Positions 7,857 to 16,322 of a stretch of DNA of 64,000 nucleotides are shown here, piece by piece. The position numbers were made by a program, and so were the translations under genes. Every line of letters starts with the position of its first letter. Positions within the stretch are counted from its first letter, which is position 1. The notes below the pieces were generated by a model. That model worked only from the letters and a program-made list of their open reading frames with translations. It ran no database searches and was not told the DNA's origin. The stretch lies in assembly GCF_024662215.1 (NCBI RefSeq), contig NZ_CP096115.1, forward strand, positions 2,232,001 through 2,296,000, in the 5' to 3' direction. This stretch comes from Methanoplanus endosymbiosus. Lineage in GTDB: Archaea; Halobacteriota; Methanomicrobia; Methanomicrobiales; Methanomicrobiaceae.

Positions 7857-9561
7857 GTGAATAATGAGGATTTACTCGATTTAATGCCTGAAAAGCTTGA
7901 TGCGCTACCAATTATCAATTATTTTATTGATAAACTTGAACTTGACGATATTTTGAAATGTGCAATGCCTCATGCAGATCCAAGTAATCATATTATGCCA
8001 CATATCTCAATTGGCATCGTATTAAGAAATATAATTGCGGGACGACTGGCACTTTATAATTTCAAAGACTGGGTGGATCCATTTGCACCACAACTTTTTC
8101 ATCTTAATTCGGAACAGGTTGATTACATCAATGATGACAGGGTTGGTAGGGCACTTGAAAAGCTATTTGATGCCGACAGAGCCAGTCTTATGACTGAAAT
8201 TGTCTTAAAAGCAGTTCGTAAATTCGATATCGAAATGGATCAGTTTCACAATGATTCAACCTCAATAACTTTCTATGGTAACTATGAAGATGCAAACGGG
8301 GAAGACCAGCGTGGGAAATCAACACTTAACATTACCCATGGGCATAACAAAGATCACAGACCTGATCTTAAGCAGCTTGTATTTGATCTAACTGTTTCGT
8401 CTGACGGAGCTATACCTATACACTATAAAAATTACGATGGTAATCGAACGGACGATACAACACATATTGATACTTGGGATACGCTTAGGAAAATCAAAGG
8501 GGATACTGAGTTTATTTACGTGGCGGACAGTAAATTGTGTGTTACTGAAACAATGAAGCATATCGATAAAGAGGGAGGATTCTTTATCACCATTCTGCCG
8601 AAAACAAGGTCTGAGGAAAAATGGTTTAGGGATCATGTTGCCGAAAATAAGGTCTCATGGGATGAAATTTGTAAGGTTCAGAATCCAAGGGATAAGAAAG
8701 GACAAACCATTACGTGGAAAATGGTAGAATCGCCCATATGCTCAAAAGAGGGATTTAGAATTGTGTGGGCATGGAATTCCAAAAAAGAAGAAATTGACCA
8801 AAATCGCCGGCAAAAAAGGATAGATAAAAGTATTTTGGAACTTGAGGAATTGCAAAAGAGATTAGAAAGTAAGCGATGCCGCCTGAAAACAAAACAGGCA
8901 GTATCACAAGAAGTAGAGACTATTATAGAAGCAACAGGCACAAAGCGCTGGATTGATGTGGAAATAGATGAAATAAGCAAAATATCCTATAAACAGGAAA
9001 AGAGAGGACGGCCAACGAAAGATACCAAATATGTAGCTAATACTAAAAGTCCAGTACCAAGTGAAATGGAAAATCAATGACGTAAACGTCAAAACTGATG
9101 CACGTAGCGATGGTATGTTTCCTCTAATCACAAATTGTAAAGAGATGACTCACGGGGAGATCCTGGAGAAATATAAATATCAACCAAAAATTGAGAAACG
9201 TCATGAACAACTTAAGACTGTATATGGAGTAGCGCCCATCTTCCTGAAAAATATTACCCGTATTGAGGCACTTTTGTTCATTTATTTCGTTGCACATCTG
9301 GTTCAGTCATTAATTGAGCGCGAAATAAGGATAAATATGAAAAAATCAGGGATGGAATCAATTCCGATTTATCCCGAAAAGCGGCAATGTGCTTCACCTA
9401 CTACAGATAGAGTACTGAGCTTATTTGATGACATGAAGTGCCAGCATCTCACTAATGACGGAACATTAGTCAAAACATTCAATCCAAAACTAAACGACAT
9501 ACAAATTACCATCTTAGACCTTCTTAATATGCCCCACTTAACATATTCTCAATATTATTGA
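7857..9561 (+). pseudogene. IS1634-family transposase with one-base frameshift
   Basis: Frame 1 (7857-9080, GTG start) has the DUF4277-like N-terminal domain and the DDE core with QFHNDSTSITFYG (first Asp), FIYVADSKLC (second Asp) and a coiled-coil insert. Frame 2 (to 9561) continues with DGMFPLITN and the EKRHEQLKTVYGVAPIFLKN block. Removing one A from the run CTAAAAG near 9044-9049 joins the frames as ..NTKVQYQVKWKIN.., so a single insertion explains the break. Programmed frameshifting is less likely but cannot be excluded. The catalytic Asp residues and the C-terminal block are otherwise preserved, so decay is recent. Confidence 0.82.
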
Positions 9562-9700
9562 CTCCTTTTTTCTGAAACTTAGGTAATTCTTTTTTTAGCG
9601 AAATGAGATGTGCGGAAAGTAAGATTTAATAAACCATAGGTACTGGACTATAATTTAAAATGTGATACGGCCATTTTAAAAATGGCTCGTTAGGAATTTT

Positions 9701-10003
9701 CGGGAATCCAAGTTAAATGATGATGTTATTGGCCGTACTCTTGATGCAGTTTACGAATATGGTGTGACCAAATTATTCAATGAAATTGTAGTTAAATCTT
9801 TAATCAATGATGAATTTGCAGCTAAACTGATCCATGTTGACACTACCAATTTCAGTGTTTATGGCAAATATAATCGTAATTCTGACAATACTATCAATAT
9901 TACGAAGGGGTACCCAAAAGACGGAAGATGGGATCTTAACCGTTTTGTGCTTGGAAGAGGGCGCAGGAGTAATCCTGTGTCCTTATTCGACGACATCATA
10001 TAA
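9701..10003 (+). pseudogene. Second IS1634-family transposase remnant
   Basis: An open stretch with no proper start encodes ..NDDVIGRTLDAVYEYG.., IHVDTTNFSVYGKYNR and INITKGYPKDGRWDLNRFVLG. The DTT..FSVYG and GYPKDGRxDLNR blocks are diagnostic of the IS1634 transposase core. Both ends are cut: after RFVLG the frame reads unrelated sequence. It is not part of the neighbouring element, whose own core reads differently (HNDSTSITFYG). So at least two different IS1634-type elements entered here. Confidence 0.75.
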
Positions 10004-10139
10004 TTGTTGCAATTTAATTGTGACCCCTATTTTTTCTAACATTATTCAATAATTATCCTGCTGATTTCCCCAAGGGTGCGAAATCTAAAATCCTAGGAAA
10101 ATCTCTATTTGTTAATATGACATATTACTATTACGATCT

Positions 10140-10697
10140 ATGAAAAAAACATTGGATTTGGGTTGTGGGAATAGAAAGAAAGAAGGTATGATTGGAATTG
10201 ATATAAATCCTAATACTGATGCAGATATAATTCATGATCTTAATATTTTTCCTTATCCGTTTGAGGAATCTACTTTTGATGAAATATATGCTGATAATGT
10301 GATTGAACATCTTGATAATCCAATAAAAGTGATGGAGGAGTTACATCGTATCAGTAAAAGTGGTGCATCAATTATTATTAAAGTTCCATATTTTCGATCT
10401 AGGTATGCATTCATCGATCCTACCCATCGGCATTTTTTCACTGTAGAATCCTTCACATATTTCGATCCTGAGCATTCACATCACACACTTTTTAATTATT
10501 CTGAATTTATGTTTGAAACAAAAAAAATAATTTTTGACGAAAATTTATACCCAAAGAATTTGCGACATCCCATCCATTCAATACTGAAATACTTTTGTGA
10601 CAAATATCCGGTGTTTTATGAGCATCATCTAAGTCATCTGGTCCCCTTAGATGAATTAACATTTTATCTTAAAACTATTAAACTGGGTAAAATATGA
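10140..10697 (+). CDS. Class I SAM-dependent methyltransferase
   Basis: 185 residues. The N-terminus KKTLDLGCGNRKKEGMIGIDIN is a complete SAM-binding motif I plus the acidic end of strand beta-2; YADNVIEHLDNP is the Methyltransf_11-type motif IV/V region. The C-terminal 80 residues are His-rich (FIDPTHRHFFTVESF, HSHHTLF) as in other glycan-island methyltransferases. The substrate is unknown; the setting suggests a sugar or glycan precursor. It overlaps by 4 bp (ATGA) the start of the short radical SAM-like remnant that follows. Confidence 0.8.
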   Translation: MKKTLDLGCGNRKKEGMIGIDINPNTDADIIHDLNIFPYPFEESTFDEIYADNVIEHLDNPIKVMEELHRISKSGASIIIKVPYFRSRYAFIDPTHRHFFTVESFTYFDPEHSHHTLFNYSEFMFETKKIIFDENLYPKNLRHPIHSILKYFCDKYPVFYEHHLSHLVPLDELTFYLKTIKLGKI

Positions 10698-10870
10698 AAA
10701 AAGTTGAAAAAAAAGAACTTGATATTAATAAGAAAAAATTAGACATTTCTTTCATCGTCTCTCCAACAAATGTAACAAGCGAATACATGCCTTTTTATTT
10801 TCTTTACCTTTCGGGTTATCTAGAAAAAGATGGATTTGAATGTGAAATATTTAATGAAATCATAAAATAA
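10694..10870 (+). pseudogene. Truncated N-terminus of a B12-binding radical SAM protein
   Basis: 58 codons from an ATG that overlaps the preceding stop. The sequence ISFIVSPTNVTSEYMPFYFLYLSGYLEKDGFECEIF resembles the first strand, helix and second strand of the cobalamin-binding domain of B12-dependent radical SAM proteins (the 'pP.G..yla..L...G..v.v.d' pattern). It then stops abruptly, with no cobalamin His motif or cluster. It is probably the head of a larger gene removed by deletion. The identification is by pattern only. Confidence 0.45.
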
Positions 10871-10885
10871 TGAGGAGGAATTGGG

Positions 10886-11581
10886 ATGATACAAAAGGTT
10901 AAAAAAATATTTGATCATATTATGTTGAACCCAACATATGTCAGTACAAAAAAAATAGAACAGGTTCTTAAAAAAAGTAAACTCTTAAATTGCAATAAAA
11001 TATTGGATGTTGGTTGCGGTGACAAAAAATATCATAAATTATTCAGCTCTTCGTCTTATATTGGATTAGAATATCCTTCAAACACAGAAGATCACCCTGT
11101 TGACATAAAATTACCTGACATATGGGGTGATGCCCGTAAATTACCATTTAAAGATAATTATTTTGAAGCATTGATTTGTTTCCAGGTATTAGAACATATC
11201 CCTGAAACATCAGAGATAATTCAAGAGTTCAACAGAGTATTAATGCTTGATGGTAAATTGATTATCTCAGTTCCCCATTCTTATCGTATTCATGAATCAC
11301 CGTATGATTTTTGGAGATTTACAAAATATGGTCTAATATATTTACTATTAAAAAATGGATTTGAAATTATCCAGATTGAACCAACAACGAATAGTTTTTA
11401 CAATGCATGGAATATTTTATTAACTACTCTTTTTCAACCAAATGTAAAATGTACAAAACTAAAAATAGCTATTTTGACATTGACGATGTATTTTTTGAAA
11501 TTAACTGTTTATAATATGGATGACCAGAAAGAATGGGAAAATCCTGTTGATTGGATTGTAATTGCAAAAAAAAGTAAGTAA
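10886..11581 (+). CDS. Class I SAM-dependent methyltransferase
   Basis: 231 residues. NKILDVGCGDKKYHKLF is motif I, IGLEYPS the post-I acidic strand, FKDNYFEALICFQVLEHIPET the motif IV/post-IV block, and LDGKLIISVPHSYRIHESPYDFWRFTKYGL a block often seen in glycan-locus methyltransferases. A GGAGG ribosome binding site lies 8 bp before the ATG. The hydrophobic helix near 190-210 (KLKIAILTLTMYFLKLTVYN) may attach it to membrane. It is the last gene before mobile DNA; its substrate is unknown. Confidence 0.8.
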   Translation: MIQKVKKIFDHIMLNPTYVSTKKIEQVLKKSKLLNCNKILDVGCGDKKYHKLFSSSSYIGLEYPSNTEDHPVDIKLPDIWGDARKLPFKDNYFEALICFQVLEHIPETSEIIQEFNRVLMLDGKLIISVPHSYRIHESPYDFWRFTKYGLIYLLLKNGFEIIQIEPTTNSFYNAWNILLTTLFQPNVKCTKLKIAILTLTMYFLKLTVYNMDDQKEWENPVDWIVIAKKSK

Positions 11582-11634
11582 GGTGTATATTCCGTTTCAT
11601 TTGGACACCAGTTCCGTCTGACCCTGAACAGTAA

Positions 11635-11710
11635 GTCGAATAACAGGGCGGGATTACTACCACCCCGTCTTCCAAGAACGCACCGGTGCGACTTTCACCG
11701 CAGTACGCTC
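11635..11710 (-). ncRNA. Group II intron domains V and VI
   Basis: Domain V (11710-11676): nine base pairs GAGCGUACU/GGUGCGUUC, an AC-type bulge, five pairs GCGGU/GUCGC and a GAAA tetraloop; the AGC catalytic triad is present at its 5' strand. Domain VI (11672-11638): GAA/UUC, a single unpaired A 3' of the helix top (branch-point position), GAC/GUU, then GGGUGG/CCGCCC. The unpaired A lies 7 nt before the proposed 3' splice end. The pairing was done by eye. Confidence 0.7.
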
Positions 11711-11727
11711 ACGCATTCCACTACCCG

Positions 11728-11913
11728 TTAACGGGCGGCAGAGCAAAATAAGATTATTTTGTTTGGAACCATGGTGTTTGTCTTCTCATCCTGTCCTTTT
11801 CTTTTGAGAAAATATTTCCTGTCAAGATAAGGATTAGCATTAAGTTTTGGGTAAGAAGGCACAGTCGTATTTTTCAGTGATATGACATCTGAAACAGACA
11901 ATGTCAGCTTAGA
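11728..11913 (-). pseudogene. C-terminal remnant of group II intron-encoded protein
   Basis: An open stretch between an in-frame stop at 11916-11914 and the stop at 11730-11728 reads LSVSDVISLKNTTVPSYPKL, then NANPYLDRKYFLKRK. This resembles the maturase/HNH junction of bacterial-type intron reverse transcriptases, where 'ANPY(D)..YFxKRK' is common. The reverse transcriptase domain is absent. Its position directly before domain V fits the usual location of the protein gene in domain IV. Confidence 0.5.
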
Positions 11914-12139
11914 TCAGCTGAAAAACTAATCTATGCATAAAAATGATCAGTCATCACTGATTTTTCAGAAAGTGCCGGTAAGAATGTCTACGGATGGGAG
12001 CTTCAGAGAATTGTATTATAGTCATCCGCATAAGATCTTGTAACCTGCATTCCCGGAAACACATAACCCACTCTGAAATCTAACTCCACATTTTTCTTAA
12101 TATTCCAAAATACTCCCCAAGATCAAACCGATAGTTTTA

Positions 12140-12175
12140 TAATCGTTATGTGTTAAATAATACACATAACGATTA
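12140..12175. repeat. Perfect 13-bp inverted repeat just upstream of transposase
   Basis: TAATCGTTATGTG (12140-12152) and CACATAACGATTA (12163-12175) are separated by 10 bp and end 9 bp before the transposase ATG. The right arm contains the element's own left end (CATAACGAT). The hairpin could limit outside transcription reading into the transposase, or mark a terminus to which a solo end has been joined. Confidence 0.6.
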
Positions 12176-13794
12176 GGGGTTTACATGGTCGCAATAGTTC
12201 ACCAAACAGACAAAAGATCCGGGATAACCTATGCTTACCGCTCTGTATCATACTGGGACAAGGAAAAGAAACAGTCACGTGCCAAACGTACCCTTATTGG
12301 GCGTGTAGACAAAGAGACAGGTAAAATAGTCCCCACTGATGGACGCAACAGGAAGAAAAAAGAAGGTAATCCGCCTGTGAAACGTAATACAAAGAGGGTT
12401 GAGGAAGCACATCGTTCATTCTACGGAGCCACATATCTACTGGATGCTATTGGTGAGAAATTAGGTCTCATTCAGGATCTGAAACAGTGTTTCCCCGACA
12501 CATATGAGCAAATCTTATCCGTTGTGTACTATTTAATCCTTGAAGACAGCACTCCGCTATACCGTTTTGAGAAGTGGGGACTCCTACATAAGCATCCTTA
12601 TGGCAAAGACATCACCTCACAACGCAGTAGTGAACTGTTTTCCAGCATTACCGAGGCAAATAAACTACAGTTCTTCAGACTTCAGGGAAAGAGAAGGATG
12701 GATAATGAATTCTGGGCTTATGATACAACATCTCTGTCCAGCTATTCAGAAACCCTCAGGCAGGTACAGTATGGTCGCAACAAGGAGCACGACAAACTGG
12801 CACAGCTGAATCTTGCTCTGGTCTTTGGACAGGAGTCCAATCTCCCTTTCTATTACAGAAAACTCGCAGGTAATATCCCGGATTCAAAGACCATTACACG
12901 CCTGCTTGAAGAGCTGGATATTCTTGATCACTCAAGAGTTAAACTGGTTCTTGACCGGGGCTTTTACAGTGAGGTCAATATCAACAACCTGTTTAAGAAT
13001 CACGTGAAGTTCCTTGCAGGTGTCAGAATGTCTCTGAAATTTGTCTATGGAGAACTTGATGCAGTCTATGACACTTTTAGGAGCTTTGAACGTTACAGTG
13101 AGAATTACGAACTGTATTGCCAGACTGTCCGGACCACCTGGAATTATACACAAGAGCGTCCTTACAAAGGAGATAATCTTCAGGAATCACGCCGTCTTTA
13201 CATCCACTATTTCTACAATATTGACCAGGCAGCCGAAGATGAGAAAAACTTCGACCGAAAGCTAATCGCACTAAAAAAGGAACTGGAGTCAGGAGAGCGT
13301 GTTCCAGGACACGCTAAACTTTACAAGCAGTACTTCATTACCAAAACAACACCTAAGAGAGGAACAAAGGCACAGATTATTGATGAAAATGTCATCAAAG
13401 CCAAGCGATATTTTGGGTTTTTTGCTCTGATTACCAATGAAAAGATGGATGCAGTAACTGCTCTTGAACTCTACCGCAACAAAGATGTGGTTGAAAAGGC
13501 CTTTGGAAATCTCAAAGAACGCCTGAATATGCGCCGTACACTCGTTTCTTCAGAACAGAGCCTTGATGGGAAACTGTTTGTGCAGTTTGTGGCACTGATC
13601 TACTTATCTTATCTCAAAAAGCAGATGCAGGATCATAACCTTTTCAGGAATTACACATTGCCTGGTATGTTGGACAAACTGGATGTCATCGAGTGTTTTG
13701 AACAACCAGGAAAATCTCTCAGAGTGGGTGAGATACTCGATAAACAGGAGCAGCTGTACCGGGACCTGGGGGTGACACCACCCACATCGTTATG
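12164..13794 (+). mobile_element. IS1634/IS4-type insertion sequence
   Basis: The left end CATAACGATTAGGGG (12164-) matches the reverse complement of the right end, CATAACGATGTGGG (ending at 13794). The transposase stop codon overlaps the right terminal repeat, a compact layout common in this group. No target duplication was seen at the proposed edges, so the ends may be a few bases off. Confidence 0.65.
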
Positions 13795-13795
13795 A
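12185..13795 (+). CDS. IS1634/IS4-family transposase, apparently intact
   Basis: 536 residues. The N-terminal domain (1-60, HQTDKRSGITYAYRSVSYWD..RTLIGRVDKETG) is a conserved lead in this group. The DDE core follows: NEFWAYDTTSLSSYSETL (first Asp), KLVLDRGFYSEVNINNLF (second Asp) and DVVEKAFGNLKERLNMRR, with the catalytic Glu in the YREK-like segment. All three regions are unbroken. GC content is higher than in the flanking island genes, which fits recent arrival. It is unrelated in detail to the frameshifted IS1634 transposase at 7857-9561. Confidence 0.88.
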   Translation: MVAIVHQTDKRSGITYAYRSVSYWDKEKKQSRAKRTLIGRVDKETGKIVPTDGRNRKKKEGNPPVKRNTKRVEEAHRSFYGATYLLDAIGEKLGLIQDLKQCFPDTYEQILSVVYYLILEDSTPLYRFEKWGLLHKHPYGKDITSQRSSELFSSITEANKLQFFRLQGKRRMDNEFWAYDTTSLSSYSETLRQVQYGRNKEHDKLAQLNLALVFGQESNLPFYYRKLAGNIPDSKTITRLLEELDILDHSRVKLVLDRGFYSEVNINNLFKNHVKFLAGVRMSLKFVYGELDAVYDTFRSFERYSENYELYCQTVRTTWNYTQERPYKGDNLQESRRLYIHYFYNIDQAAEDEKNFDRKLIALKKELESGERVPGHAKLYKQYFITKTTPKRGTKAQIIDENVIKAKRYFGFFALITNEKMDAVTALELYRNKDVVEKAFGNLKERLNMRRTLVSSEQSLDGKLFVQFVALIYLSYLKKQMQDHNLFRNYTLPGMLDKLDVIECFEQPGKSLRVGEILDKQEQLYRDLGVTPPTSL

Positions 13796-13994
13796 ATGGG
13801 CGGGAATCCAGGATTAAAGCTGTCAGTTGGGAAACAGTCTGCACCTCTGACACAGGACAATTCACACTGAGCACCCATAAGAAAGCTAATGTAGTCCATC
13901 TCTGTGTATTTGGGCATTGGTGGCATTCTGGCAGATTACATTGTCAATATTATATATAGATATTTCGATTTTAAAAAAGTTCTGCGTAACTCCT

Positions 13995-15004
13995 ATATAA
14001 TACACATATCTTTTCAAACCATAATTTCACAGCATTTAGAACTTCTCCAAAAAAGGATAGAATTAGCATAGTTAAGCACATTATGGAAGTTTTAGAACCC
14101 AAGTACCTATTCAATGAGTTTGCCTTTGAACATTTATCCAATCTTAGAACCGCAAAAAAATGGATCAAAAAGCTTAGAGAAAATATTTACAACTCTTGCT
14201 TTAGTGAATTTGAATTAGAAAATAGTTTGGTTGAGTTATTTGGTCAAGAAGGATTTAAAACGCTTAAAAAGCGAGTTACTGAGGCTGGATTGATTGCTTA
14301 TTACAGATCACAGAAAGATTACCCAGTTCCAAAAATTCTTCTTACAGATGATGCACCCCAATACGACAATATCACTGAAGAACACCAGTTATGTTGGGTT
14401 CATGAAGCCAGACACTATAAAAAATTAAAACCTAAAACTGCTGTAATGAGAAAAGTCCATGAAGATTTCATGGAGGTTTTGGGCATTTTACAGAGAGATG
14501 AGAGCATATAAAGACAATCCATCTCCAGAGTGGGCATTAAAAATTAGAAAGGACTTTGATGAGTTATTTAACAGCGAGACTGAATATAAAGAGTTGAACC
14601 TAAGAATTGAGAAGACACACCGGAATAAAGACTTCTTACTCACATTCTTAGATCACCCTCACGTCCCTCTTCATAATAATGATGCTGAGCTTGGAGCACG
14701 AGCACAGGTCAGACATCGTGATATAAGCTTATTTACAAGAAATGAGAAAGGAAAAAAGGTCGTAGACAGAAATTTAACAATTGTTAAAACTGCTAAGAAG
14801 TTGGACATAAATCCCTTTGATCATATAGCCGGTTTGATCATAAATGGTCATAGACAAAAATCACTTGCTGAGATAATAGCATGCAAAAACCAGAAAGCAA
14901 CCTTGGATGATCTTAAAATAGAGGGTAAAAATTCAGTTGCTGCAAAAGAGGACCTTTCAAATGTACCGGTAGGTCAACACAGATACATTTCATCCAACTT
15001 ATAA
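13995..15004 (+). pseudogene. Truncated and frameshifted IS66-like transposase
   Basis: Encodes the region from ..NTHIFSNHNFTAFRTSPKKDR.. to the C-terminus. Two defects are visible: the N-terminal 250 residues are gone, and near 14473 two bases are missing compared with the intact copy (GGATCGGTT there, GGAGGTT here), shifting the frame between the open parts 14083-14511 and 14459-15004. The second Asp (LLTDDAPQ) and the C-terminal HNNDAELGARAQ block survive but are in different frames. Confidence 0.9.
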
Positions 15005-15046
15005 AAATTCATTTTTAACCTATTTCTCCGATTTTGGATATGATAC
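13995..15046 (+). mobile_element. 5'-truncated copy of the IS66-like element
   Basis: Near-identical to the last 1050 bp of the element at 2331-4231, in the opposite orientation. Homology begins at about 13995 (..ATAATACACATATC) and runs to the terminus GGATATGATAC at 15036-15046. The left end and the first half of the transposase are missing. The sequence after the terminus shows no matching duplication. Confidence 0.9.
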
Positions 15047-15283
15047 CTGGCCTTTCGCCCATTTCAAAAGGCAAATGATCAAATTGAATCTTAAATCCTC
15101 ATATTTGGGATTAATTTATACATTAAGGCCATATGTGCCAGATTGTATATGAAATTATTATTCATGAGAGAGTAAGATGGCATTCTGGTTTTACTTCTCA
15201 TCTCTGGAAATCTGAGATGTTTTTTGGGTAAAATGTGTGGCAAATTAGGACATTTGTATCAATCTCGGATTTAGGATCTCGGA

Positions 15284-15721
15284 TCAGCGAAAGGGCAGTG
15301 ATACCTTCTTTCCGTAATATGGGGTTAGCGTTATATCAATTGCAAAATCATACTTCTGACCTTTCTTAAGGATTCCTTTTCCCACTTTTAAAAGCATTTT
15401 TGGAGTATTTAGAGTTAATTCATCTATATCAAGGCCGTGAAGTTTCTTTAGGCAAGTCGTATGAGACGGTAGTCCTTCCGTCATTTTTGCAAAACCGGAT
15501 ATTGAGTTATTAGAACATGCCGTAGCGATAGTTCCTCTAATCAATGTTAGACTATCATAGTTTCTGCCACCTGTTAAGGTTACATTCCCCTCGACAAGGG
15601 CACATATCGGTTCAAGATTTCCAAGCTTATTATCTCTATTAAACTCCGTTTTATCCATTTTTTGACCATTGGGAGTTATATGGGGCAGTTTTGAGAGTAT
15701 ATAAACCTCTTCATGAATCAA
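15284..15721 (-). pseudogene. N-terminal fragment of an ISH3/ISC1217-like transposase
   Basis: 145 codons ending in YDFAIDITLTPYYGKKV and then a stop. The 'AIDxTxxPYYG' pattern is the first-Asp motif of several archaeal DDE transposases of the ISH3/ISC1217 kind, and SNNSISGFAKMTEGLPSHTTCLKKL fits their helical N-terminal domain. The remaining two thirds are absent: downstream sequence at 15047-15300 is unrelated and is bounded by a CTGGCCTTTCGCC / GCGAAAGGGCAG inverted pair. The family call is a pattern judgment. Confidence 0.45.
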
Positions 15722-15904
15722 CCGTACGTCAAAAAAATAAGATGAAATCTGGCTAAATTCTGAAAGAATATGAGATTATTGTGGTAAACGCGCAGTAGCC
15801 ATGATGGTTTGCCATTAAACTAGAGAAGTACTTAACTTTCTCAAGTTAGGCAGAAATACTCTGAGCTAAAAATGGGGTTTTTCAGGAAATGTTTAAAGTA
15901 CTGT

Positions 15905-16313
15905 ACTTACATTTTTAGATTATCCACACATCCCTCTTCATAATAATGATGCTGAGCTTGGAGCACGAGCACAAGTTAGACATCGTGATGTAAGCTTATT
16001 TACAAGGAATAAGAAAGGAACAAAGGTCGTAGATAGAAATTTAACAATTGTTAAAACTGCTAAGAAGTTGGACATAAATCCCTTTGAACATATAGCCGGT
16101 TTGATCAGAAATGGTCATAGACAAAAATCACTTGCTGAGATAATAGCATGTAAAAATCAGAAAGCAACCTTAGATGATCTTAAAATAGAATGTGAAGATT
16201 CAGTGGCTGAAAAAGAGGACCTTTCAAATGTACCGTTAGGTCAACACAGGTCCATTTCATCTAACATATAAAAATTCATTTTTAACATATTTCTCCGATT
16301 TTGGATATGATAC
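15905..16313 (+). mobile_element. Oldest remnant of the IS66-like element (3' end only)
   Basis: About 400 bp homologous to the transposase C-terminus and right end of the 2331-4231 element, terminating in the same GGATATGATAC (16303-16313). It shows more substitutions than the 13995-15046 copy, so it is an older insertion or a sister element. Confidence 0.85.
15915..16271 (+). pseudogene. C-terminal remnant of IS66-like transposase
   Basis: Open frame without start: HIPLHNNDAELGARAQVRHR, DVSLFTRNKKG, KLDINPFEHIAGLIRNGHRQ to the stop at 16271. It carries the catalytic-Glu block only. Substitutions such as DISL to DVSL and FDHI to FEHI separate it from the other two copies. Confidence 0.85.
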
Positions 16314-16322
16314 CAATTTATA

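Larger units (their letters stand above)
7378..9625 (+). mobile_element. IS1634-type insertion sequence with divergent DUF2080 gene (2248 bp)
   Basis: The ends are an 18-bp inverted repeat with one mismatch: ATCTTACTTTCCGCAGAT at 7378-7395 and its counterpart at 9608-9625. The element contains a small DUF2080 gene on the minus strand and a transposase on the plus strand that is broken by a one-base frameshift near 9046. No clear target duplication was found at the outer edges, so one flank may have been altered. Confidence 0.8.
11635..11913 (-). mobile_element. 3' fragment of a group II intron
   Basis: Read on the minus strand, the segment holds the tail of an intron-encoded protein (11913-11728), then a domain V-like hairpin (11710-11676) and a domain VI-like hairpin with a bulged A (11672-11638), ending ..TTCGAC at 11635. 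The 5' domains and most of the protein gene are missing, so it can neither splice nor move alone. The downstream 'exon' begins TTACTGTTCAGGGTCAGACG, similar to the IS-like ends near 5981 and 6316. Confidence 0.68.
11582..12163. other. Non-coding stretch: intron remnant plus unassigned AT-rich DNA
   Basis: Bases 11635-11913 are the intron remnant and 11613-11630 an IS-end-like motif. From 11914 to 12139 only a small hairpin, ATCAGT-CATC-ACTGAT near 11949, was noticed; no gene or recognised element is visible there. Confidence 0.5.

Noticed and set aside
9061-9561. Separate small transposase gene with a GTG start
   Set aside because: It continues the preceding transposase after a one-base shift; the joined sequence reads as one family-like protein.
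15284-15721. Complete hypothetical gene
   Set aside because: It ends abruptly at the first-Asp motif of a transposase; a truncated transposase is the better explanation.
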